DNA of 64,000 nt from an uncultured Elusimicrobia bacterium (GTDB taxonomy: Bacteria > Elusimicrobiota > Elusimicrobia > Elusimicrobiales > Elusimicrobiaceae). Shown piece by piece: positions 50,835 through 58,387 of the stretch (the stretch's first letter is position 1; the number at the start of each line of letters is the position of its first letter). The position numbers and the translations under genes were made by a program. The notes under the pieces were generated by a model that saw only the letters and a program-made list of their open reading frames with translations, ran no database searches and was not told where the DNA came from. The DNA lies in the NCBI GenBank assembly GCA_945913025.1, contig CAMECJ010000001.1, positions 62,001 through 126,000 of the forward strand. The letters run 5' to 3'.

Positions 50835-51030
50835 TAAGACAGAGAGCGCACCAACTGACCCTGCGGGCCGCCTGCCTGTGTAGGGACGACGAGAAGCACG
50901 GAGCAATGTTTTGTGTGCCAGCATAAAGTCTCACGGCAGGCAAGGCAAAAACCGCGAGGCAGGGCTGCCGGCGTGTTTCGTCAGGAAAACGACGGAAAGC
51001 AGAGTTCCTCTCTGCTCAAAATAAATACCC
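50835..51030. other. GC-rich non-coding stretch with internal complementarity
   Basis: No ORF is supported. GCCTGCCTGTG and CACGGCAGGC can pair with a bulge, and the end GAGTTCCTCTCTGCTC closely resembles the tRNA-Leu 3' end GAGTCCCTCTCTGCGC. It may be a remnant of a duplicated tRNA region or a small RNA; neither is proven. Confidence 0.35.
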
Positions 51031-51060
51031 CCAGATATGCAGGGGGATTGCCGTTATATT

Positions 51061-51094
51061 AAAAATCGGCCGCCTTATTCAGCGGCCGGTTTTT
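51061..51094 (-). terminator. terminator of the protease-like gene
   Basis: CGGCCGC pairs with GCGGCCG between A and T runs. A second hairpin with CCCCC/GGGGG at about 51029-51047 follows on the minus strand. Confidence 0.75.
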
Positions 51095-51105
51095 AAACGA
51101 TTTTT

Positions 51106-51987
51106 CTATTTATTTGAAAAGAATGGCACTTTCGTGTTGTCGAAGAATAAACGCTGTTTGATTTTGTTCCAATCGTTCGGGCGGTTGGCTTGGACGGTTA
51201 CTTTAATAAATTCCAAGTCCTTTTTGTTTAAAGAAAACCAGTCTTTAGAAGTCAGGCCGTCAAATGTCTTCAGTATATCATCCGATCTCATTTGTAATGC
51301 ATACGAAATTTCTCCATTATTGTAAGCGGCCAAAAATTCGTTTTCTTCCGGCGAAATGAGAAACAGCGGGTCCGTCGCCGTACCGGACAGGTCGCTCAAA
51401 CCTTCATTCAGCTGGAAGCGGTTCCCGTTAATGGATCCGGTTTTTAAGGTTCTGTTTCTGACAGCATCTGTTCCAAGGCGGGCCGTATTAATTTTAATCT
51501 TGTGATTGGCACTAAGCGTAAATAACTGAACAGGAGAAGAGGTCGCCAACACGTTTACAAAGGGCGCTTCATATTTATTTTCATTGGTCCAAATCAACAT
51601 TACGTTATCGTTATAGCTATACTCAATCTTATCTTTAATTACGCGGCCATACCGTTCTATAAATTCGTGGTCTCCAGGTTCGCGAATATCCCCCGAGCTG
51701 TAGCGCATACACGTACCGGACAAAATCAGCCAATGAGCGTCCAAGGCATAAGCTTTACAGGCGATATCGGCTCTGTAGGGACCGTTATTTTGATCGTATC
51801 TTTCGTCATAAAACGATTCGGCAATTTCAAAATCAATCCGCAAATTTTTTTCAATAGCACCTTTATTGGGCGTGACAGCTACTTTTACTTGCTCCTCTAC
51901 CTTCTGTTCTAATGTGGCCTTGGAAGCAGCCAATAACGGGCATGCTGTCAACAACAAGATTACGGCATATACTAAAGTTCTTTTCAT
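51106..51987 (-). CDS. exported protein resembling an inactive trypsin-like protease
   Basis: A 293-aa protein with N-terminal signal MKRTLVYAVILLLTACPLLA. LTAC could be a lipobox; cleavage by signal peptidase I is the alternative. The body has chymotrypsin-like landmarks with lost residues. CKAYALDAHWLILSGTC stands where the family has the AAHC block, with Thr instead of His. YNDNVMLIW resembles the Asp block. LSGTATDPLFLIS stands where GDSGGPL belongs. I infer a non-catalytic relative; the match is weak and needs structural comparison. TATAAT and AAGGAGAA lie upstream of the ATG. Confidence 0.55.
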   Translation of the reverse strand: MKRTLVYAVILLLTACPLLAASKATLEQKVEEQVKVAVTPNKGAIEKNLRIDFEIAESFYDERYDQNNGPYRADIACKAYALDAHWLILSGTCMRYSSGDIREPGDHEFIERYGRVIKDKIEYSYNDNVMLIWTNENKYEAPFVNVLATSSPVQLFTLSANHKIKINTARLGTDAVRNRTLKTGSINGNRFQLNEGLSDLSGTATDPLFLISPEENEFLAAYNNGEISYALQMRSDDILKTFDGLTSKDWFSLNKKDLEFIKVTVQANRPNDWNKIKQRLFFDNTKVPFFSNK

Positions 51988-52013
51988 ATGTTCTCCTTAA
52001 TTCCCTTTATTTT

Positions 52014-52019
52014 ATTATA
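52014..52019 (-). promoter_or_regulatory. -10 box of the protease-like gene
   Basis: TATAAT on the minus strand, 26 bases before the start codon. The remaining ~200 bases to 52230 show no gene or clear signal. Confidence 0.45.
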
Positions 52020-52230
52020 AATAATTAGCGGTAAATTGTCTATGGGGCAAAGGGCCTAAATGCTTAGGGCCAAAATACCTATGGAATTTCCTTTCGTAAC
52101 AGGAAAAATAATGTGCCTTCTCGTCCTAGGAAACCGGTTCGGTGGAGTTGGGCCTTTGCGGTTTTCTCAATATACAAATAAATATCCCCCAGCGGGCGGC
52201 GCGCATCGTCTGGGAGTTTTTACTACATAC

Positions 52231-52265
52231 AAAAAACCCCGCCTCTTGCGAAGCGGGGTTTTTTT
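52231..52265. terminator. terminator after groEL
   Basis: AAAAACCCCGC pairs with GCGGGGTTTTT; T-rich on both strands and placed just after the groEL stop. Confidence 0.88.
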
Positions 52266-52280
52266 ATAGCGGACATCAAA

Positions 52281-53918
52281 TTACATCATTCCGCCCATAC
52301 CGCCCATTCCGGGCATAGCCGGACCATGCGAGTGCCCTTCCTTTTCCGGAGCGTCCGCCACCAAGGTTTCGGTGAGCAGAACAGTGCCCGTAATGGAGGC
52401 CGCATTTTCCAAAGCGGTGCGGACTACTTTGGCCGGATCTACTACGCCCGCTTTCAAGAGATCGCAGTAGGTATTTGTGTCGGCGTCGTACCCGTCGGCT
52501 GCCCCTTTCATTTTGAGTACATTGTCAACCACTACCGCGCCGTCGAGGCCGGCGTTGACGGCGATTTGTTTCAAAGGAGCCGTCAGGGCTTTTTTCACAA
52601 TATTGATGCCGGTGCGGATGTCTTCATTGTCGGTTTTTAAGGCATCCAAGGCTTTTTGGCTGCGGGCAAGTGCTACGCCGCCGCCCGGAACAAGACCTTC
52701 TTCCACGCCCGCTTTAGTGGCATTTTTGGCATCTTCCACTTTGGCTTTTTTGGCTTTCAATTCGGTTTCCGTGGCAGCGCCTACGCTGATGACGGCTACG
52801 CCGCCGGAAAGTTTAGCCAAGCGTTCCTGGAGTTTTTCTTTATCGTATTCACTCTTGGAATTTTCAATCTGTTTGCGGATTTGTTCGGCGCGCGCGGAAA
52901 TAGCTTCTTTGCTGCCTTTTCCGCTGACGATGGTGGTGTTTTCTTTATCAATGACCACGCGGGCGCACTGGCCGAGCATCGCCAGTTCGGCTTTGTCGAG
53001 CTTAATGCCGCGTTCTTCGGACAGCACCTCTCCGCCCGTTAAAATAGCGATATCTTCCAGCATTTCTTTGCGTCTGTCGCCAAACCCGGGGGCTTTTACG
53101 GCGCAGCCTTTCAAAGTGCCACGCAGTTTGTTTACCACGAGCGTAGCAAGCGCTTCGCCGTCCACGTCTTCAGCGATGATGAGGAACTGTTTGCCGCTCT
53201 GTACGATTTTTTCCAAAACCGGCAAAAGGTCATTCATCGAAGAAATCTTTTTGTCCGTAATAATCAGATACGGATTTTCAAGCACACATTCCATTCTTTC
53301 AGAATCGGTCACAAAATAAGGAGAAATGTACCCGCGGTCAAACTGCATACCTTCCACAATGTCAAGCTGCGTTTCGGCGGTTTTGCCTTCTTCTACGGTA
53401 ATTACGCCTTCCGCGCCCACTTTTTCAATGGCTTCGGCAATCATATTTCCGATTTCGCGGTCGTTGGAAGAAATGGTGGCGATTTGCGCTTTTTCTTCTT
53501 TGGTTTTAACAGGCTGCTGCATTTTAGCCAAAGATTCTTTGGTGGCTTCCACGGCCATTTCGATACCTTTTTTTACCAAAGTCGGATTGGCTCCGGCGGT
53601 AATGTTTTTGATCCCTTCACTCAGCATTGCGTTAGCAAGTACGGTGGCCGTAGTGGTACCGTCTCCGGCGACATCGTTGGTTTTGGAAGCGACTTCGCGG
53701 ATGAGCTGCGCGCCCATATTTTCAAATTTATCTTCCAACTCAATGTCTTTGGCAATCGTCACGCCGTCGTCAATAATAAGCGGAGAACCGAACTTTTTTT
53801 CCAGTACAACGCTTCTGCCCTTGGGCCCTAAAGTGACTTTTACGGCATTGGCCACTTTTTCGATGCCCATTTTCATTTTGGCGCGGGCTTCATCGCCATA
53901 AATAATTTGTTTAGCCAT
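52281..53918 (-). CDS. groEL: chaperonin GroEL
   Basis: A 545-aa subunit of the 60-kDa folding chamber. [31 protein letters not shown] and the ATP-binding [11 protein letters not shown] are in the equatorial domain. The apical and hinge segments [19 protein letters not shown] and [13 protein letters not shown] follow. It ends in a Gly-Met tail ([11 protein letters not shown]). Length is standard. It starts 15 bases after groES, in the usual groES-groEL order under heat-shock control. Confidence 0.98.
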   Translation of the reverse strand: MAKQIIYGDEARAKMKMGIEKVANAVKVTLGPKGRSVVLEKKFGSPLIIDDGVTIAKDIELEDKFENMGAQLIREVASKTNDVAGDGTTTATVLANAMLSEGIKNITAGANPTLVKKGIEMAVEATKESLAKMQQPVKTKEEKAQIATISSNDREIGNMIAEAIEKVGAEGVITVEEGKTAETQLDIVEGMQFDRGYISPYFVTDSERMECVLENPYLIITDKKISSMNDLLPVLEKIVQSGKQFLIIAEDVDGEALATLVVNKLRGTLKGCAVKAPGFGDRRKEMLEDIAILTGGEVLSEERGIKLDKAELAMLGQCARVVIDKENTTIVSGKGSKEAISARAEQIRKQIENSKSEYDKEKLQERLAKLSGGVAVISVGAATETELKAKKAKVEDAKNATKAGVEEGLVPGGGVALARSQKALDALKTDNEDIRTGINIVKKALTAPLKQIAVNAGLDGAVVVDNVLKMKGAADGYDADTNTYCDLLKAGVVDPAKVVRTALENAASITGTVLLTETLVADAPEKEGHSHGPAMPGMGGMGGMM

Positions 53919-53933
53919 AGTTTTTCCCCCTGA

Positions 53934-54227
53934 TTAACCTAAAATACCCAAGATTTCGTCTTGGTGAATAATTAAATACGTTTCTCCGTCCAGCTTTACT
54001 TCGGTGCCGGAGTATTTACCGTACAGCACGCGGTCGCCTTTTTTAACGTCCATCGCGCTGCGTTCGCCTTTGTCGGTCATTTTTCCTGGCCCTGCAGCCA
54101 ATATTTCGCCTTCCATCGGTTTTTCTTTAGCGGTGTCAGGAATGATGATTCCCCCTTTCATCGTTTCTCTTTCGATGGGTTTAACCAGCACGCGGTCGCC
54201 CAACGGTTTGAAGTTTACTTCTGCCAT
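53934..54227 (-). CDS. groES: co-chaperonin GroES
   Basis: A 97-aa co-chaperonin that caps the GroEL ring. [12 protein letters not shown] starts the beta barrel, [19 protein letters not shown] is the mobile loop that contacts GroEL, and [19 protein letters not shown] completes the fold. The ATG at 54227 is used, since the track's GTG start four codons upstream overlaps the AAGGAG ribosome site. First gene of the groESL operon. Confidence 0.97.
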   Translation of the reverse strand: MAEVNFKPLGDRVLVKPIERETMKGGIIIPDTAKEKPMEGEILAAGPGKMTDKGERSAMDVKKGDRVLYGKYSGTEVKLDGETYLIIHQDEILGILG

Positions 54228-54279
54228 AATTCCATTCACTCCTTTACTTTAAGTTAAAAGCACATTTTTCGGCGGGGTA

Positions 54280-54306
54280 TTAGCACTCCCGCTAGCTTAA
54301 TGCTAA
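54280..54306 (-). promoter_or_regulatory. CIRCE-like operator of groESL (imperfect)
   Basis: TTAGCACTC-N9-TAATGCTAA has the spacing of the HrcA operator CIRCE; the second arm departs from GAGTGCTAA at three positions, of which the left arm still matches 7 of 9 paired bases. A perfect second arm occurs instead at 54346-54354. Confidence 0.75.
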
Positions 54307-54328
54307 TTTAGCATATATATAACATAAT

Positions 54329-54334
54329 TGTCAA
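54329..54334 (-). promoter_or_regulatory. -35 box (TTGACA) of groESL
   Basis: TTGACA on the minus strand lies between the two CIRCE half-site groups. The matching -10 is not sharp in the AT-rich TTATATATATGCTAAAT that follows. Confidence 0.5.
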
Positions 54335-54345
54335 CCCTTTTGTTT

Positions 54346-54354
54346 GAGTGCTAA
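54346..54354 (-). promoter_or_regulatory. second CIRCE half-site (TTAGCACTC on minus strand)
   Basis: A perfect CIRCE arm just upstream of the -35 box. It could pair with the perfect arm at 54280-54288, about 57 bases away, or be the remnant of a second operator. Confidence 0.6.
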
Positions 54355-54387
54355 TAAAGGGATTGTTTTTTGAAGATATGTTGTGGA

Positions 54388-55212
54388 TTAACCGCGGTGA
54401 AAAAAACGTTTTAAACGCTGTTTAAACGTAATAGTTTTAGCCGGCAGAATTTTAATCAGCACGGCGGAGATGTTGTCTTGCCCGTCTTTATCGTTTGATT
54501 CGCGCACCAAACTGCGGCACAGCTTAACGATTGCCATATCTCTGCCCGTATGCAAGATTCGGGCCATATCGCTTTCTCTGAGTCCTTTGTAGAGTCCGTC
54601 AGAACACAACAGCAGCACATCTCCCTCTTTAATAGGGAATTTCAAGAGATCAAATTCAATATTTTTCTTAATTCCCATGGCGCGCGTAAGCACATTTTGG
54701 ATTTTAGAACGGTCCGCTTCCGCCCGTGTTAAAAGTCCGCGCCGTACGTGTTCCATGGCCAAGGAATGGTCCGTAGTAATTTGCACGATTTTATCGTTTC
54801 TGAACAGATACAAGCGGGAATCCCCCACGTGAACGGCGGTAGCAAAGTTTTTGTCAAAAATAACGCCGGTAAGGGTGGTGCCCATCATTTTATAAATTTC
54901 GGACGATTGGGCGGTGGAATAAATAGCGGCGTTAGCAAGATTTGCCGCCATTAAGATTTTGCGTTCTGTATCGTCTAATTTGGGCAGAAATGTCGGGGGA
55001 ATTTTTAATTTTCCGTTATTTACTTTGCGCACTGTTTCGGCCAGCACGGAGACGGCGATGTTACTGGCAATTTCTCCCGCACTGTGCCCCCCCATACCGT
55101 CGGCAACGACGCCTAAGCCCAAGTCGGAGGAAATCAGAACATTGTCTTCATTTTTCTCGCGAATTTTGCCGATGTCGGTTATAGCAGCAAATTCAATGTC
55201 GAAGCTGCTCAT
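54388..55212 (-). CDS. PP2C-type serine/threonine phosphatase
   Basis: A 274-aa Mg/Mn-dependent protein phosphatase, Stp1/PrpC type. The motifs are KIREKNEDNVLIS, VVADGMGGHSAGEIAS (metal Asp), HVGDSRLYLFRN, DHSLAMEHVRRG, LLLCSDGLYKGL and GQDNISAVLIKI (last metal Asp). The start at 55212 overlaps the kinase stop by four bases (ATGA). It would reverse phosphorylation by the membrane kinase encoded upstream in the same operon. Confidence 0.93.
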   Translation of the reverse strand: MSSFDIEFAAITDIGKIREKNEDNVLISSDLGLGVVADGMGGHSAGEIASNIAVSVLAETVRKVNNGKLKIPPTFLPKLDDTERKILMAANLANAAIYSTAQSSEIYKMMGTTLTGVIFDKNFATAVHVGDSRLYLFRNDKIVQITTDHSLAMEHVRRGLLTRAEADRSKIQNVLTRAMGIKKNIEFDLLKFPIKEGDVLLLCSDGLYKGLRESDMARILHTGRDMAIVKLCRSLVRESNDKDGQDNISAVLIKILPAKTITFKQRLKRFFHRG

Positions 55213-57545
55213 AATTCGTCTCCGAATAATAGGGTTCCCATACAACTTAGGGTGCCAAACGTATACAAAAGTGCTAACAGAAAGAAATACGCATTGTTAT
55301 TCTGTGCGTTTTTATTAAAGTTGGCAATGGGATAGCTTAACGCGTACTCCCATACAGCTAAACGCATACTGGCGTTCCCGCCCCGATAGTAACGGCGCAA
55401 GAAATTAAAATACAACGGTTTGGTTTCCGGCGTAATAAGGTTGGGCGCGATACGGCGGGTTTGCTCTTCAAAAAACGCGTTTAATTCTTCGGAGTCTTTA
55501 TTGGTCAGTTCGGTGGTGCGGTCGAAATGGGCGAAGAATTTCCGGTTCGATTTAATGCCCAGCGCGTCTTCCACGCGCGCATTGGAGGCGGCGGCACGGG
55601 AAGATTTAACGTCTATCCGATTAACAAAAATGTCCATTGTACCGCTGAGTTCTCCCGCCAAGCCGGAGGTCGTATATACCCACACGCCGGCAACGCCCAA
55701 AAGCGTTAGCAAGAACGGGGCAAAAATGGAATCTTTCGATTGGCGCGACGCCAAATAGTACGCCGCCATCAGCCCGAAAATGATTGATAGGTAGAATATC
55801 AGTTTAATAGGCAGCATTGTTATATTGGGCGCAATGGCCAAATGGGAAGCTAAGTAAGCCATTACCATACAGAATATGATGAGCGACGCCCCTAAAATGC
55901 CTTGCGCAACAGAACGATTAATCGTCCAACACAAAGAAATTGCCCACGCCAATCCGAATAGCAAGAAGCATAAATAATACTCCGGCGTGAAAATAAATTC
56001 TCCCGCATTGGCGAGTTCCATAAAAGGAACGTTCGGCGTGAACAGACCCGCCAAATACGCGACAAAAGCCATTACTAAAAGCGTAGTGGTGGAGCGGGAG
56101 AACGCTTTAATGGTGGACGAGGCGAAAATCAACGCCAACGCCGCGGCCGCGAGGCCCGTCAGCAGCATTTGGTTAGGCTCGTATTGGGATGCGATAAACG
56201 GCGCAACTAAATTGTGCAATAGGCCGTCACTTCCGGACACGTGTACCGAGGACACCTTCCCCAAGGCGTGGAATAAATACGTAATTCCTCCGGCAAAGGC
56301 CAAGAACAACGGCACAAAAATAACCAATTTTAAGAGTGTTTTCACGTCTTTAGCCATATCCGCGGCAGTTTTGGTAATGGTTCCGCGCATAATCATCGGT
56401 TTTTTATTCGGCGTATAGACGTTAACGGGTTTGACGTTTTCCGCACTGGGCAGCTGGACAGACGGCGTTTTAGTCGACTGGACGGGTTCCGGCGCGGGAG
56501 GAAGGTCCTTGCCTAACGCGTCAAGCTGTGGCATTTGCGGCAGGCGGGAAGATGAAGCTGTTACGGGTTTAGCGAAATCTTCACGGTCTTTCACGCGTTG
56601 GCGTCTGATGGATTCGGCGGTCAGTCTGTCTTCTTTGACGATTTTAAGGGAAGATTCCTCCCCTAAATCAATAGCACGGCCTGCGTTGCCGACATTGAGG
56701 CGCAGCAAATCTTCTGCGCGCATTTTTTTAAAATGATCGTAGGTTTCTTTGGCAGTCTGAAAGCGGTTGTCTGGATTTTTGCTCATCAACTTTTGGATGG
56801 CCAAAGACAGCCACCCCGGAATATCCTTGCGGATTTTAGCCGGATCCGGCACAGGATCGTTGATGTGCTTTTGGATAATTTCTATCGTATTTTTGCCGTT
56901 ATAGGGGAAATGGCCTGTTACCACGTAGTACAAACTGGCGCCTATAGAATACAAGTCCGCGCGGATATCGATCTCGCGGCCCAACGCCTGTTCGGGCGCG
57001 ATAAAATAAGCGGTTCCCGCGAGTTCAGTCGTTTTGGTGGACCCTTTTTCTTTATCGACTTTTTTGGCGATACCGAAATCCAGCAGTTTGGCTTGTCCTT
57101 GCGGCGTAATGATGATATTGGAAGGTTTGATGTCGCGGTGGATAATACCCTTTTCGTGCGCTGCGTTCAGGCCAAGCAGGACTCCCTCAAACAAATCTAG
57201 CAAAAGGCCGATAGGCAGCACTTTGTTTTTCTTGAGCATCATCGAAAGCGTCTGCCCTTCTATATAAGACATTACGATAAAATAATATCCTTTTTCTTTT
57301 CCGACGTTATATACATTGACAATATTAGGGTGGTCCAATTCGGCAATAGCGCGGGCTTCGGTCAAAAACAGTTCCACAGCTTTTTTATCATTTGCCAAGG
57401 AGGGGCTTAAAATTTTGACGCATACAATGCGGTTAAGTGCTTTGTGGCGCGCCTTATAGACGGATCCCATACCGCCTTCAGCCACTTTATTTAAAATCTC
57501 ACAACCGGAAATATTGGTTCCAACCAGAGAAGAATTTTCGCTCAT
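55209..57545 (-). CDS. membrane Ser/Thr protein kinase with multi-span C-terminus
   Basis: A 778-aa Hanks-type kinase. Residues ~14-275 form the catalytic domain: VAEGGMGSVYKARHK (Gly loop), VCVKIL (ATP Lys), IHRDIKPSNII (catalytic loop), LLDFGIAKK (metal Asp) and FIAPEQALG. A Pro-rich linker of about 130 residues follows. The C-terminal part has about eight hydrophobic spans instead of the usual single span and PASTA repeats, so the sensor is membrane-embedded. ATG at 57545 follows AAGGA; a TATAAT box is at 57584-57589. It is paired with a PP2C phosphatase. Confidence 0.9.
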   Translation of the reverse strand: MSENSSLVGTNISGCEILNKVAEGGMGSVYKARHKALNRIVCVKILSPSLANDKKAVELFLTEARAIAELDHPNIVNVYNVGKEKGYYFIVMSYIEGQTLSMMLKKNKVLPIGLLLDLFEGVLLGLNAAHEKGIIHRDIKPSNIIITPQGQAKLLDFGIAKKVDKEKGSTKTTELAGTAYFIAPEQALGREIDIRADLYSIGASLYYVVTGHFPYNGKNTIEIIQKHINDPVPDPAKIRKDIPGWLSLAIQKLMSKNPDNRFQTAKETYDHFKKMRAEDLLRLNVGNAGRAIDLGEESSLKIVKEDRLTAESIRRQRVKDREDFAKPVTASSSRLPQMPQLDALGKDLPPAPEPVQSTKTPSVQLPSAENVKPVNVYTPNKKPMIMRGTITKTAADMAKDVKTLLKLVIFVPLFLAFAGGITYLFHALGKVSSVHVSGSDGLLHNLVAPFIASQYEPNQMLLTGLAAAALALIFASSTIKAFSRSTTTLLVMAFVAYLAGLFTPNVPFMELANAGEFIFTPEYYLCFLLFGLAWAISLCWTINRSVAQGILGASLIIFCMVMAYLASHLAIAPNITMLPIKLIFYLSIIFGLMAAYYLASRQSKDSIFAPFLLTLLGVAGVWVYTTSGLAGELSGTMDIFVNRIDVKSSRAAASNARVEDALGIKSNRKFFAHFDRTTELTNKDSEELNAFFEEQTRRIAPNLITPETKPLYFNFLRRYYRGGNASMRLAVWEYALSYPIANFNKNAQNNNAYFFLLALLYTFGTLSCMGTLLFGDEL

Positions 57546-57583
57546 ATGAGTCCTTAACAAAATAATATAAAAATCTTTCTAAC

Positions 57584-57589
57584 ATTATA
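57584..57589 (-). promoter_or_regulatory. -10 box of kinase-phosphatase operon
   Basis: TATAAT preceded by TTTTTG on the minus strand, 38 bases before the kinase start. Confidence 0.5.
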
Positions 57590-57706
57590 CAAAAACTGCT
57601 TGATTTTATCCCAGTCAAACACTAAAATATAATTGTCATTTAATCATATCATATTTTGGTCATATAGAACAGGGGGCGGTTTGCGCAGAGCAGACCGGAA
57701 AATAAA

Positions 57707-58174
57707 ATGAGCGAAAGCAGCTTTACTTTGCTTCGGGATATTGGTTCTCTTTTATTGGAAAACGGCGAAGAGGTGCGTTTTAGCATTGACGCTTACCGCG
57801 GTTACCGTTATGTATCGGTCCGTCGTTATATTCAAACGGATTCTTTCGCTGGCGCCACGCGCGACGGGATTACGCTTACGCCGGAAATTGTGCAGGTGCT
57901 GGCGCCGCTGGTGGCTGCCTTGCCGGATGATCCTAAACAAATTAAAGACGGTGTGCTTGGAAAATTTGCCAAACGGCCAGGGATTTGCGTGGTGGTTTCG
58001 GTAGGAACTTTCCGCGGACGCAGAGGGGTGGATTTGCGTCAATGGCAAGAGGATACTGTGCGTACAAAAAAAGGCATTTGGATTCCGCTGGAGAAAATTA
58101 AAGATATCAAATTACTCTTTTCCGCTACAAAAGATGCGTTAAATGATGCCCCGCCGGAGTTGGACGAATTTTAA
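57707..58174 (+). CDS. tandem PC4-like nucleic-acid-binding protein
   Basis: A 155-aa soluble protein with two PC4/p15-like modules. Module 1 (residues ~18-70): VRFSIDAYRGYRYVSVRRYI and GITLTPEIVQVLAPL. Module 2 (~90-145): VVSVGTFRGRRGVDLRQW and GIWIPLEKIKDIKLLF. PC4-fold proteins bind single-stranded DNA or RNA, normally as dimers of one module; a fused pair would form a pseudo-dimer. An acidic tail ends the protein. Divergent from the kinase gene. The ribosome site is weak (CCGGA). Confidence 0.7.
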   Translation: MSESSFTLLRDIGSLLLENGEEVRFSIDAYRGYRYVSVRRYIQTDSFAGATRDGITLTPEIVQVLAPLVAALPDDPKQIKDGVLGKFAKRPGICVVVSVGTFRGRRGVDLRQWQEDTVRTKKGIWIPLEKIKDIKLLFSATKDALNDAPPELDEF

Positions 58175-58190
58175 TGCTTTTGTATATTTT

Positions 58191-58212
58191 CCCCGCCGAC
58201 AGGCGGGGTTTT
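58191..58212 (+). terminator. terminator of PC4-like gene
   Basis: CCCCGCC pairs with GGCGGGG, followed by TTTTC. Confidence 0.8.
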
Positions 58213-58320
58213 CATTTGCAGAAAAAGACTTGATGGAGCAGGGGCTCGCAGCAGTTTGCAGAATTTTATTTTTTATTAAAATCGGTGGATTCTGAAATCA
58301 TACGGACCGCGTACAAATAA

Positions 58321-58349
58321 AAAAAACCCCAGCTAAAACTGGGGCTTTT
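58321..58349. terminator. terminator of the GT9-waaA operon
   Basis: CCCCAG pairs with CTGGGG around CTAAAA. On the minus strand it is followed by TTTTTT, just past the GT9 stop. Confidence 0.82.
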
Positions 58350-58387
58350 GAAAAGCGGGCCGCCGTTAGAGGCCTTCCAATCAGCGG

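Noticed and set aside
52477-53319. 280-aa plus-strand ORF in the groEL region
   Set aside because: It is the reverse frame of groEL, rich in Ser and Ala from codon bias, with no ribosome site or family match.
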